Shown here: in pieces, positions 8,840 to 16,825 of the stretch | Layout: each line of letters opens with the position of its first letter | Numbering within the stretch: position 1 is the stretch's first letter | Source: Puniceicoccaceae bacterium K14 | GTDB lineage: Bacteria > Verrucomicrobiota > Verrucomicrobiia > Opitutales > Opitutaceae | DNA: 34,569 bases | NCBI GenBank assembly: GCA_022538095.1 | Contig: JAKYXN010000056.1 | Span: 1 to 34,569, forward strand | Direction of reading: 5' to 3' | Position numbers and translations under genes: made by a program | The notes under the pieces: model-generated | What the model saw: the letters and a program-made list of their open reading frames with translations, nothing else | What the model was told of the DNA's origin: nothing | Database searches by the model: none

Positions 8840-9292
8840 CTATTCTTTATTCCGTGTATCCAGGGTTATCGTAACTGGGCCGTCGTTTATAAGGGAGACT
8901 TTCATATCAGCAGCAAATATGCCGGTGGCGACTTCTTTGCCGGTTGCTCGCGTCAGAGCGGAAACTGTTTCCAGATATAGCTTCTTGCCAAGCTCGGGTG
9001 GGGCGGCTTCGTTGAAGGAAGGGCGATTGCCTTTGCGATTGCTTGCGATCAGAGTGAATTGACTGACAACAAGAATGTCTCCATCGACATCTGCGAGTGT
9101 TGTATTCATTTGCCCTTTATCGTCTTCGAAGACTCGCATTCCTATTATCTTTCGTGTGATCCACACGACATCCTCGGGAGTGTCTTCTCTGTGGACGCCT
9201 AACAAAACGAGGAACCCCTTCTTTATAGAAGAATAAAGCGTGCCGTCGATGGTGACACTGGCTTCTGTAACTCTTTGGACGATTGCTTTCAT
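8840..9292 (-). CDS. dtd: D-aminoacyl-tRNA deacylase (DTD)
   Basis: This 150-residue protein hydrolyses D-amino acids, and mischarged glycine on tRNA-Ala, from tRNA as a cytoplasmic proofreading homodimer. The start MKAIVQRVTEASV is canonical. The catalytic motif SQFTL is at 77-81 with Thr80, and the chirality-checking Gly-Pro is in NDGPVT at 136-141. Length and motifs are complete. The purine-rich AAAGGA abuts the ATG with no spacer. It lies downstream of fabV on the same strand, but a strong terminator between them suggests its own promoter. Its 3' end is only 21 bp from the convergent lpxR-like gene. Confidence 0.97.
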   Translation of the reverse strand: MKAIVQRVTEASVTIDGTLYSSIKKGFLVLLGVHREDTPEDVVWITRKIIGMRVFEDDKGQMNTTLADVDGDILVVSQFTLIASNRKGNRPSFNEAAPPELGKKLYLETVSALTRATGKEVATGIFAADMKVSLINDGPVTITLDTRNKE

Positions 9293-9404
9293 TCCTTTTA
9301 GGTTCTAGTGTGTAACTGCACAGTTGCTTAGTGTTTGTTGAGTCGAGCGTGGCTCAGGCAATTCTCTGAAGAGTTTCTTTGACTGCAGCGAAGCTTTCAA
9401 CTGG

Positions 9405-9437
9405 ACAAAATAAAACCCACGAAACTTTCGTGGGTTT
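9405..9437 (-). terminator. Rho-independent terminator of fabV
   Basis: A perfect inverted repeat AAACCCACGAAA / TTTCGTGGGTTT (9413-9424 and 9426-9437) lies 25 bp beyond the fabV stop. On the minus strand the hairpin is followed by TTTTATTTTG, a good U-rich tail. Confidence 0.85.
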
Positions 9438-9461
9438 GTGAATGTTTAAAATGGGTGCTAT

Positions 9462-10646
9462 TTAGTCAAAAACGACTTCTGGTTCTACTTCTGCGTTGTA
9501 ATCGACGCTATCAAAGCCGAATCCGAAGAGTTTGAGGAAGTCTTCTTGGTAGCCAGGGAAGTCGCAGTATTCATCGATTGTATCTGTGATGATCTTTGGC
9601 CAAATCTCGGAAACGAGATCTTGGATTTTTGGTTCCATTTCCCAGTCATCCATGCGGATGAGCCCTTGTTCGTCCACCGGCGTTTCGCCGTTGTTGTATA
9701 GGCGGTCGGTCATCAGGCGGCAGATTTGTTCGATGCAGCCTTCGTGTCCTCCGAGTTCTTTCATGATTTTGAAGAGAACCGTAATATAAAGATTTACACC
9801 CGGAATAGCTGAACTTGCTTGGGTAACGACAGCTTTGTTTACGGAAACAAATGAGGTACCGTTTATTGCAGAAAGTCGTTCGTTGTTTGCTTTGCAGGCA
9901 CGGCGAAGGTCGAGTTTTCCTTGTCCGATTGTTCCGTCTTTGTAGATGGGCCAAGTGACCTTTGGGCCGATGTAGTCATAGGCGACGGTTTTGCAGCCTT
10001 CGGCGAGGAGATCCGCATCTACAAGCGCTTGTATCCAAAGTTCCCAATCTTCGCCGCCCATCACCTTTACGGTGTTGAGGATATCCTCTTCAGCTGCAGC
10101 TTCGAGAGTGGCGTCTTGGATTGTCTTCTTATCGGTGTCCAGATACTTGTTCGTATAAGCGTTTCCGATTGGCTTGAGAGCGGATTTGTGAGTGATGCCT
10201 GTTGCTGGATCGGTGCGTCGAGGAGATGCTAAGGAATAAACGACGAGGTCGATTTTTCCCATATCGGCTTTAATGCGTTCGATTGCTTGCTCTTTTACCT
10301 CGTTTGAAAAGGCGTCACCGTTTATGCTGCTTGCATAAAGACCAGCGGCTTTCGCTTCTTTTTCGAATGCAACAGAATTATACCAACCTGCGGTGGCGGT
10401 GCGTCCACGTTCTGATGCTCGTTCGAAGAAAACGCCCAATGTGTTGGCCCCGCTGCTAAATGCAGCTGAAATTCGTGAAGCGAGGCCGTACCCTGTTGAA
10501 GCTCCTATAATTAGTACATTCTTAGGACCTGCTTCGATCTTTGGCTGATTTTTCGTATAGTCTATCCATTCCTTAACATGAGCAGCGCACCCGGTCGGGT
10601 GGGCTGTGACGCAAACGAAACCTCTTACTTTGGGCTTAATTATCAT
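9462..10646 (-). CDS. fabV: FabV-type NADH-dependent enoyl-ACP/CoA reductase
   Basis: This enzyme catalyses the last, NADH-dependent reduction of each fatty-acid elongation cycle (trans-2-enoyl-ACP to acyl-ACP). The 394 residues match FabV length. The N-terminus MIIKPKVRGFVCVTAHPTGC is characteristic, the nucleotide-binding loop IGASTGYGLASR is at 47-58 and YSLASPRR is at 137-144. The catalytic pair Tyr235-x8-Lys244 (YKDGTIGQGK) is intact. FabV enzymes are often insensitive to triclosan; that is family knowledge and cannot be read from this sequence. It is monocistronic: a terminator follows it, and the divergent dsbD-like gene lies about 290 bp away, with a possible miniprotein gene between. 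Confidence 0.96.
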   Translation of the reverse strand: MIIKPKVRGFVCVTAHPTGCAAHVKEWIDYTKNQPKIEAGPKNVLIIGASTGYGLASRISAAFSSGANTLGVFFERASERGRTATAGWYNSVAFEKEAKAAGLYASSINGDAFSNEVKEQAIERIKADMGKIDLVVYSLASPRRTDPATGITHKSALKPIGNAYTNKYLDTDKKTIQDATLEAAAEEDILNTVKVMGGEDWELWIQALVDADLLAEGCKTVAYDYIGPKVTWPIYKDGTIGQGKLDLRRACKANNERLSAINGTSFVSVNKAVVTQASSAIPGVNLYITVLFKIMKELGGHEGCIEQICRLMTDRLYNNGETPVDEQGLIRMDDWEMEPKIQDLVSEIWPKIITDTIDEYCDFPGYQEDFLKLFGFGFDSVDYNAEVEPEVVFD

Positions 10647-10783
10647 AAAATCTTCAGGATTGGTCAGGTGCAGTCGTCAAATGATGACTATTTGTTTCTG
10701 CGCAGTGTTGTGAAGAAAGTCTAAGGATGAATCCAGTCAATTCCTTTTCCCTTCGCAATCACCTATTCGGAGCGAACGTTTGC

Positions 10784-10879
10784 CTAACCAATTAAAATCA
10801 ATCCTAAGACTCCAATGAGAATCAGTAGACTGACGGTTGATATTATTACTCTTTCCTGTTTGGTTGTCTTAAATACCAT
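10784..10879 (-). CDS. Possible 31-residue membrane miniprotein
   Basis: A short frame in the fabV-dsbD intergenic region encodes 31 residues. It begins MVFKTTKQERVIISTV and continues with a single hydrophobic helix (SLLILIGVLGLILIG), then TAG. The layout is a short basic/polar N-terminus and one transmembrane helix. An AGGAG lies immediately before the ATG with no spacer, which is tight, and an in-frame TAG precedes it, so no other start is available. It would be transcribed towards fabV, whose start is 138 bp downstream. The charged-then-helical pattern looks protein-like, but at this length chance is possible. No function can be assigned. Confidence 0.42.
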   Translation of the reverse strand: MVFKTTKQERVIISTVSLLILIGVLGLILIG

Positions 10880-10939
10880 CTCCTAAAAAATCTCAACGTA
10901 GACAGATCCAATTCGGTCTCTACAGCGTAAACGTACTAT

Positions 10940-13105
10940 ATGTTATCTATGATCAGATTCTTCAAGCTAGCGGCAGTTTTTTTAATTAGCAGTGCATCCA
11001 CTTTGTTTGCCCAGGAATTTGAGACCGGTGAAGTGGATCGGGAGCACGCTCGGGTGGAATTGGTTTCGGAAATCGACCAAGTGGCTACAGGCGATACGTT
11101 CGACGTAGCATTGCGTTTTGATATGATCGACCACTGGCATTTGTATTGGACAAATCCAGGCGACACCGGAATGCCTCCTTCCGTAGAGTGGATTGTACCC
11201 GAGGGAGTGACGGTTGGGGAATTGGAATTTCCGACGCCAGAGAGGATTTTAACAGAGCCCTTTGTTTCTTACGCTTATGAGGGCGAGGTATTCTTTTTGT
11301 CTAAGGTATCGGTTGGTGAGGATGTGGATGTCAGCAATGGGCTTCGTATCCAGGTAGTCGCGAATTGGTTGGCTTGCGCGGATATTTGCGTTCCTGGAGA
11401 TGCGAATCTTCAGTTGGATATTACAGGCGGTGAGAATTCGAGCGAATCGAAGTGGTCGGATGTAATTTCTGAAACGCGTGCGTCGCAGGCACAGCCGATT
11501 GCTGCCGGTATGCAGTTCGAAGTGTTAGAAAATTCCATTTCACTATCCATCAATTGGGCGGGACTCGAGGGGGAATCATTTGAAGACCTTTATTTCTATG
11601 CGGAGCAAGAAGGGGTTGTGGATTCTGCAAAAAAACAGACCTATTCTCAAAATGGGAGCACCGTGATCATCTCTCTTCCAAAGTCTGAGTACTTTAGCGG
11701 TAGCGTGGAGAAGCTTTCTGGAATTCTCTACAACAAAAGCGGTTTTTCAGCGGTAGGGGGATCTCAGGCAATTTTTGTCGATTCCGAAATGGAAGCGGGC
11801 TCTATCGTTGAAGCTACCAGTTCAATCGAAGCCACATCAGCGAGCCCTGAAAACGAATCGGATTTGACGCTCGGCAAGGCCTTAGTTTTTGCGTTTCTGG
11901 GAGGTCTGATATTGAATTTGATGCCCTGTGTTTTTCCGATTCTTTCGATTAAGATCATGGGATTTGTCCAGCAGTCGGGTGAAGATAAGAAAAAAGTATT
12001 TTCCCACGGCTTGGCATTTACGGTAGGCGTGCTCGTTTCGTTTTGGGCGCTTGCTGGGACTTTGATTGCTTTGCGTTCCACCGGGGATCGATTGGGTTGG
12101 GGCTTTCAGCTACAATCGCCCGAATTCGTGGCAGTGCTCCTTGTGATCATGTTTGTTTTTGGCCTGAGTTTAATGGGCGTTTTCGAATTTGGTACTTCGG
12201 CAATAGGACTCGCTAGCAAGGTTAAAGGCAGCGGATATGGGAGTTCGTTTTTCTCAGGTGTACTAGCCACCGCGGTGGCGACTCCGTGTACTGGACCTTT
12301 TATGGGACCAGCGCTAGCCTTCGCCTTGAGTTTGTCCGCTCTTCAGTCGCTGACTGTATTTAGCGTCCTCGCACTCGGGATGGCTGCTCCGTATTTGATA
12401 TTATCGGCTAATCCGAAATTAGTCGAAGCCTTGCCCCGACCAGGTGCATGGATGGAGACATTCAAGCAGGCAATGGCATTCCCAATGTTCGCTACCTGTG
12501 TTTGGTTAGTTTGGTTGATGGGGGCTCACGTTGGGGTCGACGGCTTGGCGGGAGTGCTTGGCGGGTTGCTTATCCTTTCGATCGCTGCTTGGGCGTATGG
12601 TAAATGGTCAGCGCCTCACAGAAAGCCGACGACACGAAGGGTTTCTATGATTGTTTCGTTGGTTATCGCGGTGGCGGGATTGTGGATGCTTTATCCAAAG
12701 TCAAGTGATACTGAAGGTACGGTAGCAACGAGTGGGGCGAAATCTGCTGATAAGTATGGCCTTGTTTGGGAAACGTTTTCTCCGGAGCTCGTTGCGAGTT
12801 TGAGGGCAGAAGGGAAGCCGGTGTATATCGATTTCACGGCTAAATGGTGCCTTACCTGTAAGGCCAACAAAACTGTGGTTTTTAATTCCGAGGAAGTGAA
12901 AGATCGCTTCGAAGAGCTTGGGGTTGTTTTGGTAAAAGCGGATTGGACGAAAAGAGATCCTGTCATAACGGACGCTTTAGAGTCGTTTAAACGCTCGGGA
13001 GTCCCTTTGAATGTGTTGTATACCGGCACGGAAAATGGAGAACCTCTATTATTGCCTGAACTTTTGAAGCCGAGTATTGTCTTAGACGCCCTCGACAAAA
13101 TCTAG
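10940..13105 (+). CDS. DsbD-family thiol:disulfide interchange protein (ScsB-like layout)
   Basis: The 721-residue protein carries electrons from cytoplasmic thioredoxin across the inner membrane to periplasmic thiol proteins. A signal peptide (residues 1 to about 24, ending LFAQ) precedes a periplasmic N-domain with HWHLYWTNPGDTG and the Cys146/Cys150 pair in ACADIC. About eight transmembrane helices span 311-585 and hold the expected cysteines Cys330 (NLMPCVFPI) and Cys450 (TPCTGP). The C-terminal thioredoxin-like domain has WCLTCK (Cys637/Cys640). All three redox pairs are present. The enlarged N-domain (about 290 residues) is closer to ScsB than to E. coli DsbD. In-frame ATGs at 10940 and 10949 are both possible starts. 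The next gene, a secreted peroxiredoxin-like protein, is a likely electron acceptor. Confidence 0.93.
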   Translation: MLSMIRFFKLAAVFLISSASTLFAQEFETGEVDREHARVELVSEIDQVATGDTFDVALRFDMIDHWHLYWTNPGDTGMPPSVEWIVPEGVTVGELEFPTPERILTEPFVSYAYEGEVFFLSKVSVGEDVDVSNGLRIQVVANWLACADICVPGDANLQLDITGGENSSESKWSDVISETRASQAQPIAAGMQFEVLENSISLSINWAGLEGESFEDLYFYAEQEGVVDSAKKQTYSQNGSTVIISLPKSEYFSGSVEKLSGILYNKSGFSAVGGSQAIFVDSEMEAGSIVEATSSIEATSASPENESDLTLGKALVFAFLGGLILNLMPCVFPILSIKIMGFVQQSGEDKKKVFSHGLAFTVGVLVSFWALAGTLIALRSTGDRLGWGFQLQSPEFVAVLLVIMFVFGLSLMGVFEFGTSAIGLASKVKGSGYGSSFFSGVLATAVATPCTGPFMGPALAFALSLSALQSLTVFSVLALGMAAPYLILSANPKLVEALPRPGAWMETFKQAMAFPMFATCVWLVWLMGAHVGVDGLAGVLGGLLILSIAAWAYGKWSAPHRKPTTRRVSMIVSLVIAVAGLWMLYPKSSDTEGTVATSGAKSADKYGLVWETFSPELVASLRAEGKPVYIDFTAKWCLTCKANKTVVFNSEEVKDRFEELGVVLVKADWTKRDPVITDALESFKRSGVPLNVLYTGTENGEPLLLPELLKPSIVLDALDKI

Positions 13106-13138
13106 TGTCTTGGAAACCAATCACCAATCAACGCAACT

Positions 13139-13741
13139 ATGAGAATAACAAAACTATTAGGAATTCTAGTCGCCGCTGCGGCTATGTTTGTCAGTGCTGC
13201 TCAGGCAGCAAAAATTGGAGAAACTGCCCCTGACTTTAAGCTCTTGGATATTAAGGGTAAGGAGGTTTCATTGGGTGACTTCCCTGATCAAGTCGTAGTA
13301 CTGGAATGGGTTAATTACGGTTGCCCGTTTGTTAAGAAATTCTACAACGAAGGCCACATGCAAGCGATGCAAGAGGCGGCCAAAGAAAAAGGCGTCGTTT
13401 GGTTGAGCATTTGTTCTTCCGCGCCAGGCAATCAAGGCCATATGACAGCGGATGAATGGGTAGATGCTGCGAAAGGCAAAGGAGTAAACGCAAACGTGCT
13501 TATCGATGAAAAGGGTGAAGTAGGTAAGCTTTATGGAGCTGTTACGACACCTCATATGTTTGTTATCGATGAAAAGGGCGTTCTTGCTTACAATGGAGCG
13601 ATCGACAGCGTTAAATCTACGAAAACAGCAGACATCGCGACAGCTAAAAACTATGTGGTCGCTGCCTATGAATCCGTTTTGGATGGAGGCTCGGTAGAAT
13701 CTGCGATCACCAAGCCTTACGGTTGTAGCGTAAAGTACTAG
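13139..13741 (+). CDS. Secreted peroxiredoxin/redoxin-like thiol protein
   Basis: This 200-residue protein has a signal peptide (to about AQAA at 21-24) and a thioredoxin-fold redoxin domain beginning GETAPDFKLLDIKGKEVSL. The active cysteine is Cys62 in NYGCPFVKKFY, a CxxF rather than CxxC site, as in AhpC/TSA-type redoxins. Cys92 (SICSS) and Cys196 in the C-terminal GCSVKY are possible resolving partners. The cis-Pro loop is TTPHMFVID. It begins 33 bp after the DsbD-like gene and ends at a strong terminator, so the two probably form one operon in which the DsbD-like protein reduces it in the periplasm. Whether it acts as a peroxidase or a disulfide reductase cannot be told. Confidence 0.88.
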   Translation: MRITKLLGILVAAAAMFVSAAQAAKIGETAPDFKLLDIKGKEVSLGDFPDQVVVLEWVNYGCPFVKKFYNEGHMQAMQEAAKEKGVVWLSICSSAPGNQGHMTADEWVDAAKGKGVNANVLIDEKGEVGKLYGAVTTPHMFVIDEKGVLAYNGAIDSVKSTKTADIATAKNYVVAAYESVLDGGSVESAITKPYGCSVKY

Positions 13742-13770
13742 TTGTAAAACTACGCGGCAAATTTGATTGA

Positions 13771-13802
13771 AAACGCTCCTTCGAAAGTTGGAGCGTTTTT
13801 TT
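13771..13802 (+). terminator. Rho-independent terminator of the dsbD-redoxin operon
   Basis: A 9-bp perfect stem AAACGCTCC / GGAGCGTTT around a 10-base loop is followed by a T-run (TTTTA). It lies 29 bp after the redoxin stop. The A-rich left side could also serve the convergent nudC gene. Confidence 0.88.
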
Positions 13803-13819
13803 ATTCGGGCGAGCCTTTC

Positions 13820-14626
13820 TCAATGCTGAGAATGTGTTTCAAATTTTTCCACAAACGCTCGAATCAATTTGCCTGAAATCGATTCTATCGAAGGGGTTTT
13901 CGGCAGTTCAGAATAATGAAACCACTGAGCATCAGTGATTTCCACGCCATCCACTTGAATTTCTCCGCTGCCGTATTCCGCAGTATAGGCAATCATGAGT
14001 TGAGAGGGGAAGGGCCATGGCTGGCTGCCAAAATATTGAATATTCTTAACCTTGAGGTTCACTTCTTCAATCACTTCACGGTGAAGTGTTTGTTCGATGG
14101 CCTCACCCGGTTCGATGTAGCCTGCGATGGCACTGTACATTCCTTCTCTAAATGCCGCATTGTGAGCAAGTAGGCAATGATCTCCGCGTGTGATTAAAAC
14201 CATGACGCATGGATTCAACCGCGGGTAATAGATCGCTTCGCAATTTGGACATTCTAGAGCAATTTCAGTCGCATGGGAGACGGTGGGGCTTCCACAGTTA
14301 CCGCAAAATCTATGGTTGTCCCGCCAAAAGGCGTACTGGAGAGCTTTGCCGGCTAAACTAGTATGGTAGCTATCAAGTGTTTGCAATTGATCTCGCAGAC
14401 CTACGAGTTCGAAACCTGTATGGCGTGGCTCCTCTTTGATTACGACGAGTGTGTGCTCCGATCCTTCGATGCATATCAACGTTTGAGAATAACTTATCTC
14501 GATTTCCAGTTGTTCCCAATCACTGTACGAGAATGGACGCCAATCTTGGGCAGCTCTGACAAGTAACTGCTTTTCGAATACTGGAATTATCGAGTTTGAA
14601 GTGACATTCATCGTAGGAACACTCAT
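13820..14626 (-). CDS. nudC: NADH pyrophosphatase, NudC-like Nudix hydrolase
   Basis: The 268-residue protein hydrolyses NADH to NMNH and AMP; NudC enzymes also remove NAD caps from RNA 5' ends. It has a zinc ribbon with Cys108/Cys111 and Cys126/Cys129 (FCGNCGSP, LECPNCEA) and the NudC linker YYPRLNPCVMVLI. The Nudix box starts at Gly169 (GYIEPGE, REVIEE at 183-188), and the NudC-specific SQPWPFPS is at 201-208. One departure is Asn190 where the Nudix consensus has Gly; the catalytic glutamates are intact. It is single-gene and divergent from the M3 peptidase operon. In-frame ATGs six and ten codons apart leave the start slightly uncertain. Confidence 0.93.
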   Translation of the reverse strand: MSVPTMNVTSNSIIPVFEKQLLVRAAQDWRPFSYSDWEQLEIEISYSQTLICIEGSEHTLVVIKEEPRHTGFELVGLRDQLQTLDSYHTSLAGKALQYAFWRDNHRFCGNCGSPTVSHATEIALECPNCEAIYYPRLNPCVMVLITRGDHCLLAHNAAFREGMYSAIAGYIEPGEAIEQTLHREVIEEVNLKVKNIQYFGSQPWPFPSQLMIAYTAEYGSGEIQVDGVEITDAQWFHYSELPKTPSIESISGKLIRAFVEKFETHSQH

Positions 14627-14764
14627 TCAGGCCGAGAATTGAGGCAATATAAAACCTAGCGATAGAGACAGTCCTCTAGAGGGTGGTTACAGTTTCTAAT
14701 TTAGAACTTGTTTGCTATTGGCATGTCGGATGACTGAGCTTTAACTCAGCCCAATTTTTAGATT

Positions 14765-16825
14765 ATGCCTGATACTTACGCTTTCTTAGATGAATCGAAA
14801 CTTATCGATTGGTCGTCGCTTACGACTGATCTGATTGAATCCGAAATTTCGCATGCCTTAGAGGTTGCCAATGCCGAAATCGAGGAAATCTGCGGGATTA
14901 CGTCCGAGGAGGCGACGTTTGAAAATACGTTTCTTGCTCTCGAAAATGCAGGCAAGAGTCTAGGACTAGGTTGGGGACGGATCGATCATTTGACCTCAGT
15001 GTGTGATTCGAAGGAGTTGCGAGATAGCTATAATGCAATGCTACCAAAGGTGACCGAATTTCATTCGCGCATTCCGCTCAACTCGAAATTGTGGAAAGCG
15101 TTAAAAGCCTTTGCCGAAAAGCCTGAGGCCAAGAAACTAGAGGGCGTAGAAAAGCGATATTTCGATGAAACGATTGCCGATTTTCAGCAAGCCGGAGCGG
15201 ATTTGGAAGCCGATTCCAAGTCTCGCTTGGAGGCGATAAACAAAGAATTAGCTCAGAAGACTCAGAAATATTCAGAGAATGTTTTGGATTCCACCAACGC
15301 CTATGAACTGCTCATCGATGACGAATCGAAACTGGCTGGCTTGCCAGAGTCCGCTAAGGCTGCGGCGTTACAAAACGCTAAGTTAAAAGAAAAGGGAACA
15401 GACGAGGCTCCCGTGTGGCGTTTTACGCTTAACGGTCCATCTGTAATGCCAGTGCTGAAGTACTTGGATGATGAATCGATTCGAAAAGAATTATGGACGG
15501 CGTCTTCCAATATTGCGAAGACGGGTGAACACGATAACACGCAGTTAATTCGTGATACCTTGAAGCTTCGCCAAGAAAAGGCAGAGCTTCTCGGGCAGAA
15601 AAATTTTGCTGACCAGGTCTTGCAACGTCGCATGGCAAAGAGTGGCTCAGCTGCTTGGGATTTTTCCGAAGATATCCAAAGTAAGGCGTCGGCAGCTTTC
15701 AAAACGGAGATTGAAGATCTTCGATCTTACGTATCAGAAAAAACAGGTAAGAACATTGAAACCTTCAATCCATGGTCGCTTTCGTATTGGTCTGAAAAAC
15801 TTCGCGTTGAAAAATATGATTTCGACGAAGAAGAACTTCGCCCTTATTTTGCCATAGATAAAGTGCTTTCGGGGATGTTCCGAATTGCGGAAAATCTATT
15901 CGGTCTGCGTATCCAAAATCATGATGGTCCCGAAAGAGGATGGCATAAAGAGGTGAAGGTCTACGATCTATTTGACGAATCCGGAGAACTACTTGGCTAT
16001 TTTTATGCTGATTGGCACCCACGCGAAGAGAAACGTAGCGGAGCGTGGATGAATTACCTCTACACGGGTGGACCATTGGCGGGAGGTGGCCGCGATGCGC
16101 ACGTCGGCTTGATTTGCGGTAACATGACAGCTCCAGTGGGTGACAAACCAGCGCTTTTGACGCACAACGAAGTGGAAACAGTTTTTCACGAGTTTGGGCA
16201 CTTGTTACACCACTTGCTTGGGAAGGTAGACATAAAATCTCTGAACGGAGTAAACGTGGCTTGGGATTTCGTAGAGTTGCCTTCGCAGATAATGGAAAAC
16301 TGGTGTTGGAATCGAGATAGTCTCGATCAATTTGCTCGCCATCATGAAACGGGAGAACGGATACCGGATGCTTTGTTTGATAAGATGGTGGCTGCTCGCA
16401 ATTTCGAATCGGCGATGATGACGATGCGTCAGATTTCGTTTGGGAAAATGGATTTAGCGATGCATATTGAGCCGGAAAAGTATATTGAAGGCGATTTGCA
16501 TGAAACGCTGCGTGAGACTATCAAGGAGTGTCTTATTCCGACGAGCGTTCCTTCTGGTGTAATCGTAAACCGTTTCACTCATCTGTTCTCGAGCCCTGTA
16601 GGCTATGCGGCGGGCTACTATAGTTACAAATGGGCGGAGGTGCTCGATGCCGATGCCTTTACTCGATTTGAAAAAGAAGGAGTGAGCAATCCAGAAACTG
16701 GAAGAGCGTTCCGCGAGTGTGTTCTTTCCAAAGGGAATTCGGAGGATCCAATGGATCTCTTTGTGAGCTTTATGGGAAGAAAACCAAACCCGATCGCATT
16801 ACTCAAAAGAAGTGGTTTAGCGTGA
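14765..16825 (+). CDS. M3-family oligopeptidase (PrlC/oligopeptidase A-like)
   Basis: This is a 686-residue zinc metallopeptidase of family M3, which degrades short peptides such as cleaved signal peptides. The site HEFGH lies at 475-479 (VFHEFGHLLHH), with the third zinc ligand Glu504 in WDFVELPSQIMENW at the expected distance. The C-terminal FSSPVGYAAGYYSYKWAEVLDAD is characteristic of the oligopeptidase A group. Length and domains are complete, and no signal peptide is seen, so it should act in the cytoplasm. It is the first gene of an operon: its stop overlaps the GTG start of the tamB-like gene, implying coupled translation. No Shine-Dalgarno sequence is visible before the ATG. A small CTGAG/CTCAG palindrome lies at 14734-14749. 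Confidence 0.94.
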   Translation: MPDTYAFLDESKLIDWSSLTTDLIESEISHALEVANAEIEEICGITSEEATFENTFLALENAGKSLGLGWGRIDHLTSVCDSKELRDSYNAMLPKVTEFHSRIPLNSKLWKALKAFAEKPEAKKLEGVEKRYFDETIADFQQAGADLEADSKSRLEAINKELAQKTQKYSENVLDSTNAYELLIDDESKLAGLPESAKAAALQNAKLKEKGTDEAPVWRFTLNGPSVMPVLKYLDDESIRKELWTASSNIAKTGEHDNTQLIRDTLKLRQEKAELLGQKNFADQVLQRRMAKSGSAAWDFSEDIQSKASAAFKTEIEDLRSYVSEKTGKNIETFNPWSLSYWSEKLRVEKYDFDEEELRPYFAIDKVLSGMFRIAENLFGLRIQNHDGPERGWHKEVKVYDLFDESGELLGYFYADWHPREEKRSGAWMNYLYTGGPLAGGGRDAHVGLICGNMTAPVGDKPALLTHNEVETVFHEFGHLLHHLLGKVDIKSLNGVNVAWDFVELPSQIMENWCWNRDSLDQFARHHETGERIPDALFDKMVAARNFESAMMTMRQISFGKMDLAMHIEPEKYIEGDLHETLRETIKECLIPTSVPSGVIVNRFTHLFSSPVGYAAGYYSYKWAEVLDADAFTRFEKEGVSNPETGRAFRECVLSKGNSEDPMDLFVSFMGRKPNPIALLKRSGLA

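Noticed and set aside
14734-14749. CTGAG/CTCAG palindrome upstream of the M3 peptidase
   Set aside because: A 5-bp stem in a promoter region is too short to claim as an operator without comparison to relatives.
16717-16821. Upstream ATG for the TamB-like gene
   Set aside because: These 35 codons lie inside the M3 peptidase gene in another frame. The GTG at 16822 overlapping the peptidase stop gives a normal basic start and membrane anchor.
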